Made by a program: the position numbers and the translations under genes. Shown here one piece after another: positions 28,629-39,569 of a stretch of 41,170 nucleotides of DNA. The stretch covers positions 353,525 through 394,694 of the forward strand of contig NZ_BMVJ01000002.1 of assembly GCF_014650655.1 (NCBI RefSeq). The letters are read 5' to 3'. How positions within the stretch are numbered: position 1 is the first letter of the stretch; the number at the start of each line of letters is the position of its first letter. The notes below the pieces were generated by a model. The model was not told the origin of the DNA and did no database searches. It worked only from the letters and a program-made list of their open reading frames with translations. The DNA comes from Streptomyces anandii JCM 4720. GTDB taxonomy: Bacteria > Actinomycetota > Actinomycetes > Streptomycetales > Streptomycetaceae.

Positions 28629-29834
28629 CTACACCCCCAGCACCGCCGCCAGTTGGTCCAGGCCCCAGTCCAGGTCCTGCTCGCCGATCACCAGCGGCGG
28701 GGCGATCCGGAGCGTCGAGCCGTGGGTGTCCTTCACCAGCACGCCCCGGTCCAGCAGCCGCTCCGAGATCTCCCGGCCGGTGCCGTGGGACGGATCGACG
28801 TCCACGCCCGCCCACAGCCCGCGCCCGCGCACCGCCGTGACCCGGCCCGTGTTCGCCAACTCGCCCAGCCGCCGGTGCAGATGCGCGCCCAGCTCCGCCG
28901 CCCGTACCTGGTGCTCGCCCGACTCCAGCATCGCGATCACCTCCAGCGCCACCGCGCACGCGAGCGGATTCCCGCCGAACGTCGACCCGTGCTCGCCGGG
29001 CCGGAACACCCCGAGCACCTCCCGCGAGGACACCACCGCCGACACCGGCACGATCCCGCCGCCGAGCGCCTTGCCCAGTACGTACACGTCCGGCACGACC
29101 CCCTCGTGCTCGCACGCGAAGGTGCGGCCCGTGCGGCCGAGCCCGGACTGCACCTCGTCGGCCACGAACAGCACGTTCCGCTCCCGGGTCAGCTCCCGCA
29201 CGGCCGCCAGATATCCGGCCGGCGGCACCAGCACCCCCGCCTCCCCCTGGATCGGCTCCAGCAGCACGGCCACCGTGTTCTCCGTCACCGCCGACCGCAT
29301 CGCGGTCATGTCGCCGTACGGCACGATCTGGAAGCCGGGCGTGTACGGGCCGAAGTCGGCGCGCGCCTCCGGGTCGGTGGAGAAGCTGATCACCGTCGTC
29401 GTACGGCCGTGGAAGTTGTTGCCCGCGACCACGATCTTGGCCATCTCGGCGGGCACGCCCTTGACCTTGTAGCCCCACTTGCGGGCCGTCTTCACGGCGG
29501 TCTCCACCGCCTCCGCGCCCGTGTTCATCGGCAGCACCGTCTCCATGCCGCACAGCGCGGCCAGCCGCTCGCAGAACGCGCCGAACCGGTCGTGGTGGAA
29601 GGCCCGCGAGGTCAGCGTCACCCGCTCCAGCTGCGCCCTGGCCGCGTCCAGCAGGCGCCGGTTGCCGTGCCCGAAGTTCAGTGCCGAGTAGCCGGCCAGG
29701 AAGTCGAGGTAGCGGCGGCCCTCCACGTCCGTCATCCACGCGCCGTCCGCGGTCGCGATCACCACGGGCAGCGGATGGTAGGTGTGCGCGCTGTGGGCGT
29801 CGGCGGCGGCGATCAGGTCTTCCGTAGCGGACAC
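28629..29834 (-). CDS. rocD: ornithine--oxo-acid aminotransferase
   Basis: A class-III PLP aminotransferase (401 residues) that converts ornithine and 2-oxoglutarate to glutamate-5-semialdehyde and glutamate in arginine breakdown. Visible hallmarks: MNTGAEAVETAVKTARKWGY, the GNNFHGRTTTVISFS segment, FVADEVQSGLGRTGR, the PLP lysine in VYVLGKALGGG, and HGSTFGGNPLACAVA. The specific call to ornithine aminotransferase rests on the overall match of these motifs (YxxLxxYSALNFGHGN and KVKGVP region) with RocD-type enzymes. The GTG at 29834 gives the start MSATEDLIAAAD. It is divergent from the glyA riboswitch region. Confidence 0.92.
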   Translation of the reverse strand: MSATEDLIAAADAHSAHTYHPLPVVIATADGAWMTDVEGRRYLDFLAGYSALNFGHGNRRLLDAARAQLERVTLTSRAFHHDRFGAFCERLAALCGMETVLPMNTGAEAVETAVKTARKWGYKVKGVPAEMAKIVVAGNNFHGRTTTVISFSTDPEARADFGPYTPGFQIVPYGDMTAMRSAVTENTVAVLLEPIQGEAGVLVPPAGYLAAVRELTRERNVLFVADEVQSGLGRTGRTFACEHEGVVPDVYVLGKALGGGIVPVSAVVSSREVLGVFRPGEHGSTFGGNPLACAVALEVIAMLESGEHQVRAAELGAHLHRRLGELANTGRVTAVRGRGLWAGVDVDPSHGTGREISERLLDRGVLVKDTHGSTLRIAPPLVIGEQDLDWGLDQLAAVLGV

Positions 29835-29964
29835 GGCTGCTCCGAGGTCGGCCGGTGACGAGGGCCTGTCCGGCGGACGGGCCCCAGGGACGCCTCCTTC
29901 CTATCCCCGCTCGCATGCTGGACGCCGGAACCCGGCCGCGAAACCCGCCCGGTAGGCTGATCGG

Positions 29965-30080
29965 CGGGCCGTGACTGGCGCGCTGGGTTCCGCCGACCGC
30001 GTTCGCGGACCGGAACCCGAAGATGGGACCGACCATCGGGGAGCGGCCCGAGCGGAAATGTGTGCCGTGCGCCTGGGCCG
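29965..30080 (+). ncRNA. ZTP (ZMP) riboswitch, pfl motif, in the glyA leader
   Basis: The two conserved halves of the pfl/ZTP aptamer are present: GTGACTGGCG at 29971-29980 and GGGGAGCG at about 30038-30045, then GCCTGGGCC at 30071-30079 at the second-domain loop. P1 pairs CGGGCC (29965-29970) with GGCCCG (30045-30050), and an internal stem pairs GGGTTCC (about 29985-29991) with GGAACCC. Known biology: this class binds ZMP/ZTP, the AICAR nucleotides that build up when 10-formyl-THF is short, and turns on one-carbon genes such as glyA. The aptamer ends 27 bases before the GGAGG (30107-30111) of glyA, so control of translation start or termination are both possible; I could not resolve the expression platform. 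Confidence 0.9.
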
Positions 30081-30116
30081 TACCGTGAACGCCGAACGCC
30101 ACGTCCGGAGGTCCTC

Positions 30117-31565
30117 ATGCCAGAGCAGCCCCTTTCCCCCGAGTCCACCGCCTTCCGCGCCGCCCTGGACGTGGTGCGCGCCGTGGAGCCGCGCGTCGCC
30201 GACGCCATCGGCCAGGAGGTCGCCGACCAGCGCGAGATGCTCAAGCTGATCGCCTCCGAGAACTACGCCTCCCCGGCCACCCTCCTGGCGATGGGCAACT
30301 GGTTCAGCGACAAGTACGCCGAGGGCACCGTCGGCCGCCGCTTCTACGCCGGCTGCCGCAACGTCGACACCGTCGAGTCGCTGGCCGCCGAGCACGCGCG
30401 CGAACTCTTCGGCGCCCGCCACGCCTACGTCCAGCCGCACTCCGGCATCGACGCCAACCTCGTCGCCTTCTGGGCCGTCCTCGCCCAGCGCGTCGAGCTG
30501 CCCGCCCTGGAGAAGGCCGGCGTCCGCCAGGTCAACGACCTCTCCGAGCAGGACTGGGCGGAGCTGCGCCGCGCCTTCGGCAACCAGCGCATGCTCGGCA
30601 TGTCCCTCGACGCCGGCGGCCACCTCACCCACGGCTTCCGCCCGAACATCTCCGGCAAGATGTTCGACCAGCGTTCCTACGGCACCGACCCGGCCACCGG
30701 TCTGCTCGACTACGACGCCCTGCGCGCCTCCGCCCGCGAGTTCAAGCCGCTGATCATCGTGGCCGGCTACTCGGCGTACCCCCGGCTGGTGAACTTCCGG
30801 ATCATGCGCGAGATCGCCGACGAGGTCGGCGCCACGCTCATGGTCGACATGGCCCACTTCGCGGGCCTGGTCGCGGGCAAGGTCCTCACCGGCGACTTCG
30901 ACCCGGTGCCGCACGCCCAGATCGTGACCACGACCACCCACAAGTCGCTGCGCGGCCCGCGCGGCGGCATGGTCCTGTGCGACGACTCCCTCAAGGACCA
31001 GGTCGACCGCGGCTGCCCGATGGTGCTCGGCGGCCCGCTCCCGCACGTGATGGCCGCCAAGGCGGTCGCCCTGGCCGAGGCCCGGCAGCCCTCCTTCCAG
31101 GACTACGCCCAGCGCATCGTCGACAACTCCCGCGCGCTGGCCGAGGGCCTGACCCGGCGCGGCGCCACCCTCGTCACCGGTGGCACCGACAACCACCTCA
31201 ACCTGATCGACGTGACCTCCTCCTACGGCCTCACCGGCCGCCAGGCCGAGGCGGCGCTGCTGGAGTCGGGCATCGTCACCAACCGCAACGCCATCCCGGC
31301 CGACCCCAACGGCGCCTGGTACACCTCCGGCATCCGCATCGGCACCCCCGCCCTGACCACCCGCGGCCTCGGCACCGCCGAGATGGACGAGGTGGCAGGC
31401 CTCATCGACCGTGTGCTGACCGCCGCCGAGCCGGGCACCACCGCCAAGGGCGCCCCGTCGAAGGCGCAGCACGTGCTCGACGCGAAGATCGCGGACGAGA
31501 TCTCCCACCGCGCCACCGACCTGGTCGCCGGCTTCCCGCTCTACCCGGAGATCGACCTCGGCTGA
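30117..31565 (+). CDS. glyA: serine hydroxymethyltransferase
   Basis: PLP enzyme converting serine and THF to glycine and 5,10-methylene-THF, the main entry of one-carbon units. At 482 residues it is the longer SHMT form, with an insertion (around [20 protein letters not shown]) compared with the ~420-residue type. Signatures are [39 protein letters not shown] and the PLP lysine in [15 protein letters not shown]. The ATG at 30117 follows GGAGGTCCTC. A ZTP riboswitch precedes it, so transcription or translation should rise when ZMP accumulates. It is convergent with the gene ending at 31590 (24-base gap). Confidence 0.97.
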   Translation: MPEQPLSPESTAFRAALDVVRAVEPRVADAIGQEVADQREMLKLIASENYASPATLLAMGNWFSDKYAEGTVGRRFYAGCRNVDTVESLAAEHARELFGARHAYVQPHSGIDANLVAFWAVLAQRVELPALEKAGVRQVNDLSEQDWAELRRAFGNQRMLGMSLDAGGHLTHGFRPNISGKMFDQRSYGTDPATGLLDYDALRASAREFKPLIIVAGYSAYPRLVNFRIMREIADEVGATLMVDMAHFAGLVAGKVLTGDFDPVPHAQIVTTTTHKSLRGPRGGMVLCDDSLKDQVDRGCPMVLGGPLPHVMAAKAVALAEARQPSFQDYAQRIVDNSRALAEGLTRRGATLVTGGTDNHLNLIDVTSSYGLTGRQAEAALLESGIVTNRNAIPADPNGAWYTSGIRIGTPALTTRGLGTAEMDEVAGLIDRVLTAAEPGTTAKGAPSKAQHVLDAKIADEISHRATDLVAGFPLYPEIDLG

Positions 31566-31589
31566 TCCTGCCGGGGCGGCCGGGGCGGC

Positions 31590-33438
<1,849 letters not shown>

Positions 33439-33608
33439 GGCGCACTCCCGCACGCGCGCGCCGGGCGCGAAGCGCTGCACATCACTGCGGCTGCGCCTGC
33501 CCACAGGACGGCCGTGGTCGTACAGTCGAAGCCGGACGGCAGTGACGAAACGGCCAAACGGCTGAGAACGAAACAGACGACCCATCCGGCACGACGACAG
33601 GAGACGAC

Positions 33609-34202
33609 GTGGGGACCGTAACGATCGGCGTGTCGATCGCGGTCCCGGAGCCGCACGGCAGCCTGCTCCAGGCGCGGCGCGCGGGCTTCGGCGACGCCGC
33701 GGCTCACGGCATCCCCACGCACGTCACCCTGCTCCCGCCGACCGAGGTCGCAGACGGCGACCTGCCGGCCATCGAGGCCCATCTGACCGAGGTGGCCGCG
33801 GCCGGACACCCCTTCACCATGCGGCTGTCGGGCACGGACACCTTCCGCCCGCTGTCGCCGGTGGTGTACGTGCGGGTGGTCGAGGGCGCCGAGGCCTGCA
33901 CATGGCTGCAGAAGCAGGTCCGCGACGCCTCCGGCCCGGTGGCGCGGGAACTGCAGTTCCCCTACCACCCGCACGTCACGGTGGCGCACGGCATCGAGGA
34001 CGCGGCGATGGACCGCGCCTTCGCGGAGCTCGCCGACTACACCGCCGAGTGGTACTGCACGGGCTTCGCCCTGCACGAACAGGGCGCGGACGGAGTCTGG
34101 CGCCGGCTGCGGGAGTTCACCTTCGGCGGCCGCACCGTGGTGCCCCCGCAGGCGGCCCCGGTCGACGCCCCCGCCGACCGCGGCACCCTGCCCGCGCGAT
34201 AG
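33609..34202 (+). CDS. 2H phosphoesterase (2'-5' RNA ligase family)
   Basis: A 197-residue member of the 2H phosphoesterase superfamily, with the two HxT motifs at His38-Val-Thr40 (PTHVTLLPP) and His122-Val-Thr124 (YHPHVTVAHG). Related proteins hydrolyse or ligate 2'-5' linked or cyclic-phosphate RNA ends. The GTG at 33609 follows AGGAGACGAC. It is the next gene after trpS on the same strand, 170 bases away, with no clear link in function. The C-terminal ~20 residues are low-complexity. Confidence 0.88.
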   Translation: MGTVTIGVSIAVPEPHGSLLQARRAGFGDAAAHGIPTHVTLLPPTEVADGDLPAIEAHLTEVAAAGHPFTMRLSGTDTFRPLSPVVYVRVVEGAEACTWLQKQVRDASGPVARELQFPYHPHVTVAHGIEDAAMDRAFAELADYTAEWYCTGFALHEQGADGVWRRLREFTFGGRTVVPPQAAPVDAPADRGTLPAR

Positions 34203-34228
34203 GCCCGCGCCGGGCCCGCGCCGGCACA

Positions 34229-35005
34229 TCAGAGCGGCAGCCGCCGGAACAGCGCCCTCGGCAGGTGCCGTACGGCCGACGCCACCACCCGCAGCGAGCC
34301 CGGCACCCACACGTCCTCCGAGCGCCGCCGAAGCCCCAGTTCGACAGCCGTGGCGACCTCCGCGGGCGTGCTCGCGAACGGCTCGGCCGGACGCCCGGCC
34401 GTCGCCCGCGTCCGCACGAACGCGGGCCGTACGACCATGACGTGGACGCCGGTTCCGTACAGCGCGTCGCCCAGGCCCTGCGCGAAGGTGTCCAGACCGG
34501 CCTTGCTGGAGCCGTAGATGAAGTCCGCCCTGCGGGCCCGCGCGGCGGCCACGGAGGAGAGCACCACCAGCGAGCCGTGCCCCTGGTTCTGCAGCTCGCG
34601 CGCGGCCACCAGGCCCGCGGACACCGCCCCGGTGTAGTTGGTCTGCGCGACCGCCACCGCGTTGAGCGGCTCGCGCTCGTCGTAGGCCTGGTCGCCGGGC
34701 ACGCCGAAGGCCAGCAGCACCATGTCGACGGAGCCCTCGGCGAACACCTTGCCGAGCGCCGCCTCGTGGGCCGGCGGGTCGACCGCGTCGAAGGCGACGG
34801 TGTGCACCTCGGCGCCCAGCGAGCGCAGATGGACGGCGGCCTCCTCCAGCGCGGGAGTGGGGCGGCCGGCCAGCCACACCGTGCGGGTGCGCCGCGCGAT
34901 CATCCGGCGCGCGGTGGCCAGCGCGATCTCCGACGTGCCGCCGAGGACGAGCACGGACCGGGGGAGACGGGCGGTGGGGGCGAGTCGGTCGAGGACATCC
35001 TTCAC
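34229..35005 (-). CDS. SDR oxidoreductase, DprE2-like
   Basis: A 258-residue short-chain dehydrogenase. The nucleotide-binding motif is LGGTSEIALATARRM, the NTYTGAVSAG-type segment is present, and the catalytic Tyr-x-x-x-Lys is YGSSK with Ser upstream (VVLSSVAAARA). The SEIALA variant is found in decaprenylphosphoryl-2-keto-ribose reductases (DprE2), which help make the arabinose donor for cell-wall polymers in mycobacteria; in Streptomyces the role is less clear. The GTG at 35005 is used as start because the domain begins at once. It is convergent with the phosphoesterase gene (26-base gap). Confidence 0.85.
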   Translation of the reverse strand: MKDVLDRLAPTARLPRSVLVLGGTSEIALATARRMIARRTRTVWLAGRPTPALEEAAVHLRSLGAEVHTVAFDAVDPPAHEAALGKVFAEGSVDMVLLAFGVPGDQAYDEREPLNAVAVAQTNYTGAVSAGLVAARELQNQGHGSLVVLSSVAAARARRADFIYGSSKAGLDTFAQGLGDALYGTGVHVMVVRPAFVRTRATAGRPAEPFASTPAEVATAVELGLRRRSEDVWVPGSLRVVASAVRHLPRALFRRLPL

Positions 35006-35090
35006 GGCAGACGACTGTATCGCCCGCTTATGGACGTTTTGTCGCAGAAACGCGGTGTTCATGCTTCCCCGCAGCGGGCACAGTCGGATC

Positions 35091-36005
35091 ATGGACTGGC
35101 TGAAGAACCTTCCCGTCGTCGGCCCTTGGCTGGCGCGCCTGACGCTCACGCACGCCTGGCGTTCGTACGAGCGTCTGGACCGGGTGAAGTGGACGCGGCT
35201 CGCCGCCGCCATGACGTTCGTCAGCTTCGTCGCCCTCTTCCCGCTGCTGACGGTGGGCGCCGCGATCGGCGCCGCCACGCTCAGCACGGCCCAGCAGCAC
35301 ACCCTCCAGAGCAAGATCGAGCAGCAGTTCCCCGGGCTCGGCGGTCAACTGGACATCAGCGCCCTGGTGCAGAACGCCGGCACGGTCGGCGTGATCGCGG
35401 GCGCCTTCCTGCTGTTCACCGGCATCGGCTGGGTCGGCCAGATGCGGGACTGCCTGCGCACGGTGTGGGAACTGCCCGACGCCGACGGGAACCCGCTGCT
35501 GGACAAGCTCAAGGACGGCGGCATCCTGGTCGGTTTCGGCGGCGCGGTGGTCGTCACCCTCGCCGTCTCCACCGTCGCCTCGGCCGCCGTCGGCTGGACC
35601 TCCCGCCAGTTCGGCCTGGACGAACACGGCTGGGGCAGCCTGCTGTTGCGCGTCGTCGCCTTCGCCGTCGCCGTGCTCGCCGACTTCCTGGTTCTGCTGT
35701 ACGTCCTGACCCTGCTGCCCGGCGTCGAGCCCCCGCGCCACCGGCTGCTGGTCGCCGCACTGCTCGGCGCGGTCGGCTTCGAACTGCTCAAGCTGCTGCT
35801 CAGCGGCTACATCCAGGGCGTCGCGGCCAAGAGCATGTACGGCGCCTTCGGCGTCCCCGTCGCCCTGCTGCTGTGGATCAACTTCACGTCCAAGCTGGTG
35901 CTGTACTGCGCCGCCTGGACGGCGACGGGGAGCAAGGAGCAGGAGGCGGAGGTCAGGAGCGGCTCCGGCGGCGCATCAGATCCGGCAGCGGCCAGCGGCG
36001 GTTGA
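35091..36005 (+). CDS. YihY/BrkB-family inner membrane protein
   Basis: A 304-residue protein with about six membrane helices. The conserved pattern RSYERLDRVKWTRLAAAMTF, the following FVALFPLLTVGAA segment, TGIGWVGQMRDCLRTVWELP, and the C-terminal SMYGAFGVPVALLLWINFTS are typical of the YihY/UPF0761 family once called RNase BN. The molecular role is unknown. The ATG at 35091 is favoured; an in-frame ATG at 35061 would add ten residues. Its 3' end overlaps the convergent carboxypeptidase gene by 53 bases. Confidence 0.9.
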   Translation: MDWLKNLPVVGPWLARLTLTHAWRSYERLDRVKWTRLAAAMTFVSFVALFPLLTVGAAIGAATLSTAQQHTLQSKIEQQFPGLGGQLDISALVQNAGTVGVIAGAFLLFTGIGWVGQMRDCLRTVWELPDADGNPLLDKLKDGGILVGFGGAVVVTLAVSTVASAAVGWTSRQFGLDEHGWGSLLLRVVAFAVAVLADFLVLLYVLTLLPGVEPPRHRLLVAALLGAVGFELLKLLLSGYIQGVAAKSMYGAFGVPVALLLWINFTSKLVLYCAAWTATGSKEQEAEVRSGSGGASDPAAASGG

Positions 36006-37230
36006 CGAGGAACGCGCCCGCCGCGAGCAGCACCAGCACCCCGGCGGAGATGCCCAGCGCGATCCCCATGCCGCCCGAGCCGCTCTTGACGGAGGCGCCG
36101 GCCACCGGCCGGGACGAGGAGCCGCCCGCGCCGCCCGCCTGGCCCGGGGAGGGGTTGGCGCCCGGCTGGGCACTCGCCGCGTCCGCGCTCTTCGGCGGCA
36201 CCAGCGCGCCCACCGGCTGCACCTTCCCGGCCGCCTTGAAGCCCCAGTCGAAGAGCTTGGCGGCCTCCCGGTAGACCTCGTTGTGCTCCTTCTTCTCCGG
36301 GTTCATCACCGTCACGAGCAGCACCCGGCCGTCGCGCTCGGCGACACCGGTGAAGGTGGCGCCCGCGTTGGTGGTGTTGCCGTTCTTCACCCCCGCGATG
36401 CCCTGGTACACGGAGACGTCGTAGTCGCCGCTGAGCAGCCGGTTGGTGTTCTGGATCTCGAAGGAACCTCGGGTGGATTTGCCCTTCTTGTCCTTCTTTG
36501 TCTCGCCCGGGAAGGAGGCCCGCACGGTCGAGCAGTACTCCCGGAAGTCCTTCTTCTGCAGCCCGGAGCGCGCGAACAGCGTCAGGTCGTACGCCGAGGA
36601 GACCTGGCCGTCGGCGTCGTAGCCGTCCGGGCTCACCACATGGGTGTCCCTGGCCTGGAGTTCGGCGGCGTGCGCGTTCATGTCCTTCACGGTCTGCGGC
36701 ACGCCGCCGTTCATCGCCGACAGCACGTGCACGGCGTCGTTGCCCGAGCGCAGGAAGACGCCCAGCCACAGGTCGTGGACCGTGTACGTCTCGTTCTCCT
36801 TTATCCCGACCAGGCTCGAGCCGGCGCCCATCCCGGCGAGGTCGGTCACGGCCACCTTGTGCTTCTCGTCGCGCGGGAACTTCGGCAGCACCGTGTCCGC
36901 GAACAGCATCTTCAGCGTGCTGGCCGGGGGCAGCCGCCAGTGCGCGTTGTGCGCGGCCAGCACCTGGCCCGACTCGGCGTCGGCCACGATCCAGGACCGC
37001 GCGGTGAGGTCCTTGGGCAGCACTGGCACGCCGCCGGCGAGGTTCACCTGGGTCCCGGGCACCGCGAGGCGGGCGCCGCCCACGGCGGACATCCGCGCCG
37101 GGGGAGTGGCCGAGGGGCTCGTCTTCGGCGTCGGCGCGGCGAGCGCGGCGGGCGCGGTCAGCGAAACGGACAACAGAGCGGCGGAAGTGACCAGCAGGGA
37201 TCGCCTGACGGTCTTCTGGGGTGCGGACAC
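35953..37230 (-). CDS. dacA: D-alanyl-D-alanine carboxypeptidase (PBP, serine-type)
   Basis: A 425-residue penicillin-binding protein trimming pentapeptide cross-links, secreted and anchored. The N-terminus is a signal segment (RRSLLVTSAALLSVSLTAPA). The SxxK motif is Ser104-Thr-Leu-Lys107 (PPASTLKML) and SxN is Ser162-Gly-Asn164 (RSGNDAVHVL). Where KTG is expected the sequence reads Lys282-Asn283-Gly284 (GVKNGNTTNAG). A Pro/Ala-rich stretch and one helix near the C-terminus (GIALGISAGVLVLLAAGAFL) anchor it, with a basic tail. The GTG at 37230 is the most plausible start; the frame stays open upstream but has no signal peptide there. It is divergent from the small SCO4848-type gene. Confidence 0.88.
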   Translation of the reverse strand: MSAPQKTVRRSLLVTSAALLSVSLTAPAALAAPTPKTSPSATPPARMSAVGGARLAVPGTQVNLAGGVPVLPKDLTARSWIVADAESGQVLAAHNAHWRLPPASTLKMLFADTVLPKFPRDEKHKVAVTDLAGMGAGSSLVGIKENETYTVHDLWLGVFLRSGNDAVHVLSAMNGGVPQTVKDMNAHAAELQARDTHVVSPDGYDADGQVSSAYDLTLFARSGLQKKDFREYCSTVRASFPGETKKDKKGKSTRGSFEIQNTNRLLSGDYDVSVYQGIAGVKNGNTTNAGATFTGVAERDGRVLLVTVMNPEKKEHNEVYREAAKLFDWGFKAAGKVQPVGALVPPKSADAASAQPGANPSPGQAGGAGGSSSRPVAGASVKSGSGGMGIALGISAGVLVLLAAGAFLVNRRWPLPDLMRRRSRS

Positions 37231-37321
37231 GGTCGGAAAAGTACCTGCCCCGTGCGGCGAAGTCCCGTCCCCCCTCCCACCCCGCACACGGAGCGGGGCG
37301 CGCGCCGGTGATACTGAACGT

Positions 37322-37561
37322 ATGAAGCTCAGCCGCCCCCTCTCCTGGTTCCTGCTCGCCTTCGGGGTGTGGAGCTGGATCATCTGGGTCACTTTCGTCA
37401 AGAATCTCGTCAAGGACGGCAGCGGCCTCGCGTTCGACCACGGCCGGCCGACGGCGTACTTCTGGGTGCACCTGACGCTGGCCGTCGTCTCCTTCGTATT
37501 GGGGACGGTCATCGGCGGCATCGGGTTGCGCGGACTGCGCGCACTGCGCCGGACGTCATAG
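37322..37561 (+). CDS. SCO4848-type small membrane protein
   Basis: A 79-residue protein with two membrane helices (SWFLLAFGVWSWIIWVTFVK and FWVHLTLAVVSFVLGTVIGG) separated by a polar hairpin with GRPTAYFW, and a basic tail. It matches the SCO4848-type family of actinobacteria, role unknown, next to the D-Ala-D-Ala carboxypeptidase on the divergent strand. The ATG at 37322 gives MKLSRPLSWFLLAFG. Confidence 0.85.
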   Translation: MKLSRPLSWFLLAFGVWSWIIWVTFVKNLVKDGSGLAFDHGRPTAYFWVHLTLAVVSFVLGTVIGGIGLRGLRALRRTS

Positions 37562-38008
37562 CGTTCCGGACACCTGGAACCATCCGTGGCCGGCTCGGGC
37601 CCGGCACCTGATCGCGGCCGCCAACCCGGCCTGACGGGCCTCGACCGCTGCGGCGACACCCGGCCGTACGCCAGCCGGGGCGCCGACGCCCGGGGGCCGC
37701 CCACGCGCGTGGGCGGCCCGTCCGGCATCACTGTGATCCGACTCGCCTGCGGGCAGGCCCGAGCGGCCTCCAAGCGGGCTGCGGCAAAAGGACGTTGGGG
37801 CGCATCCCGGGAGGAAGGCGCGCAAGTCCGGGAACAAGCTGAGAACCGGCTGTGAAACGAACCGACAACAAATTTCCGTAACTTCTTTCCATTCTCTCCA
37901 GAACCCTCTTCCCCGGGGCGAAACCCGTGTGATTAGGTATCGGCGCCACCAAGGGGGGTGGCATATGCCCTTGTTAAGGGACCCGTGAAGGGTCTGGGGA
38001 GGACACCG
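37562..38008. other. 447-base intergenic region with a perfect palindrome
   Basis: No gene is supported. A perfect 26-base palindrome lies at 37694-37719. From about 37850 the sequence becomes AT-richer (AACAAATTTCCGTAACTTC), and GATTAGGTATCGG at 37932-37944 may hold a -10 box for the next gene; the GGGGAGGA at 37996-38003 is its ribosome binding site. No other structure is seen. Confidence 0.5.
37694..37719. terminator. terminator-like palindrome downstream of SCO4848-type gene
   Basis: GGGCCGCCCAC (37694-37704), GCGC centre, GTGGGCGGCCC (37709-37719): a perfect 26-base inverted repeat 133 bases after the SCO4848-type stop. It probably ends that transcript or insulates the next promoter. 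Confidence 0.6.
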
Positions 38009-39565
38009 ATGCGATCCGTTCGCATGCGGATACTCGTGACGCTGCTCGTGCTGGCCGTCGTGGGTGTCGGCGGCTGGCAACTGCTGCCGTCGCAGGGAGA
38101 CAAGAACAAGACCATCACGGTCGGCACGACGGACGCCGTCACCTCGCTCGACCCGGCCGGCGCCTACGACGCGGGTTCCTGGGCCCTGTTCAGCAACGTC
38201 TTCCAGTCGCTGCTCACCTTCGCCCCGGACGGCGCCTCCCCCATCCCGGACGCGGCCAGGAGCTGCGGCTTCGTCGGCGGCGGACTGCGCACCTACCGCT
38301 GCGAGCTGCGGGACGGGCTGAAGTTCCCGAGCGGGCGCGCGATGACGGCCGAGGACGTGAAGTACTCCTTCGACCGCGTCAAGAAGATCAACTCCGACGT
38401 CGGTCCGGCCCCCCTGTTCTCCACCCTCGGCTCCGTGGACGCCGTCGGCCAGGAGGTGACGTTCCACCTGTCGACGCCGGACGCCACCTTCCCGTTCAAG
38501 GTGGCCACCGGCGCCGGGTCCATCGTCGACCGCACCCAGTACGCCCTCAACGCGCTGCGCGGTGGCACGCAGGTGGACGGCACCGGCCCCTACCAGCTGT
38601 CCGGCTACACCAAGGACGAGGCCGCGCAGCTGACGCCGAACGGCTCCTACAAGGGCGCCGTCACCGGCACCCGCCGCCCGGTCGATCTGCGCTACTTCTC
38701 CGACGGCAAGGCGCTCGACGCGGCGTGGAAGGGCAAGCAGGTCGAGGTCGCCACCCGCACGCTGACCCCGGACGTCCTCGCCCGGCTCAACCCCAGCGAC
38801 CCCAACCAGCGCGTGTCGGAGTCCGACAGCTCCGAGACCCGCAACCTCTACTTCAACACCCGGGCCTCCTCGCCGCTGCACGACGTGCGCGTCCGCCGCG
38901 CCGTCGCCTGGCTGATCAACCGCGAGCAGCTGGCCACCTCCGTCTACGACGGCACGGTCGACGCGCTGTACTCGCTGATCCCGGCCGGCATCACCGGCCA
39001 CACCACGTCCTTCTTCGACGCCTACCCGGCGCAGAGCGTGAAGAAGGCCCGGGCGCTGCTGACCGAGGCCGGCGTGTCGCTCCCCGTGCGCTTCACCTAC
39101 GGCTACGGCAAGGGCCGCGGCTCGGGTGAGCAGGAGGCCGCCGAGCTCAAGCGGCAGCTGGAGACGGGCGGCCTGTTCAAGGTCGACGTCAAGGGCTACG
39201 AGTGGACCGACTTCCAGAAGCGGTGGGCGGCCGGCAAGCTCGACGCCTGGGCGGTCGGCTGGGTCGCGGACTACCCCGACCCGGACACCTTCGGCGCCCC
39301 GCTCGTCGGCACCGGCTCCACGATGAACACCGGCTACAGCAGCAAGACCGTCGACCGTCTCATCACCGACAGCCGGCAGTTCGCCGACCGCAGCCGGGTG
39401 GCCGCGGACTTCCGCACCCTGCAGTCCGACGTCGCCCAGGACGTGCCCCTGATCCCGCTGTGGCAGCAGAAGGAGTACGTCGTCACCAGCGAGGACGTGG
39501 GCGGTGGCCAGTACCTCTCGGACGGCACCGGAGTCTTCCGCCTCTGGAAGCTCGGCTGGATCTGA
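38009..39565 (+). CDS. peptide/nickel-type ABC solute-binding protein (SBP family 5), N-terminally anchored
   Basis: A 518-residue extracytoplasmic solute-binding protein. After a hydrophobic N-terminus (MRILVTLLVLAVVGVGGWQL) the mature part opens KTITVGTTDAVTSLDPAGAY and has the family pattern FSNVFQSLLTF, DVKYSFDRV, VRRAVAWLINREQL and WVADYPDPDTF. No Cys lipobox is present, so anchoring is by the N-terminal helix, unusual for a Gram-positive ABC binding protein. No permease or ATPase lies beside it. The ATG at 38009 follows GGGGAGGACACC; the frame opens 51 bases earlier with a weaker site. It is convergent with the sensor kinase (4-base gap). Confidence 0.88.
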   Translation: MRSVRMRILVTLLVLAVVGVGGWQLLPSQGDKNKTITVGTTDAVTSLDPAGAYDAGSWALFSNVFQSLLTFAPDGASPIPDAARSCGFVGGGLRTYRCELRDGLKFPSGRAMTAEDVKYSFDRVKKINSDVGPAPLFSTLGSVDAVGQEVTFHLSTPDATFPFKVATGAGSIVDRTQYALNALRGGTQVDGTGPYQLSGYTKDEAAQLTPNGSYKGAVTGTRRPVDLRYFSDGKALDAAWKGKQVEVATRTLTPDVLARLNPSDPNQRVSESDSSETRNLYFNTRASSPLHDVRVRRAVAWLINREQLATSVYDGTVDALYSLIPAGITGHTTSFFDAYPAQSVKKARALLTEAGVSLPVRFTYGYGKGRGSGEQEAAELKRQLETGGLFKVDVKGYEWTDFQKRWAAGKLDAWAVGWVADYPDPDTFGAPLVGTGSTMNTGYSSKTVDRLITDSRQFADRSRVAADFRTLQSDVAQDVPLIPLWQQKEYVVTSEDVGGGQYLSDGTGVFRLWKLGWI

Positions 39566-39569
39566 CCCC

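Noticed and set aside
37556..39001. Minus-strand ORF opposite the solute-binding protein and the intergenic region
   Set aside because: It is a shadow of the plus-strand gene and has no recognisable motif.
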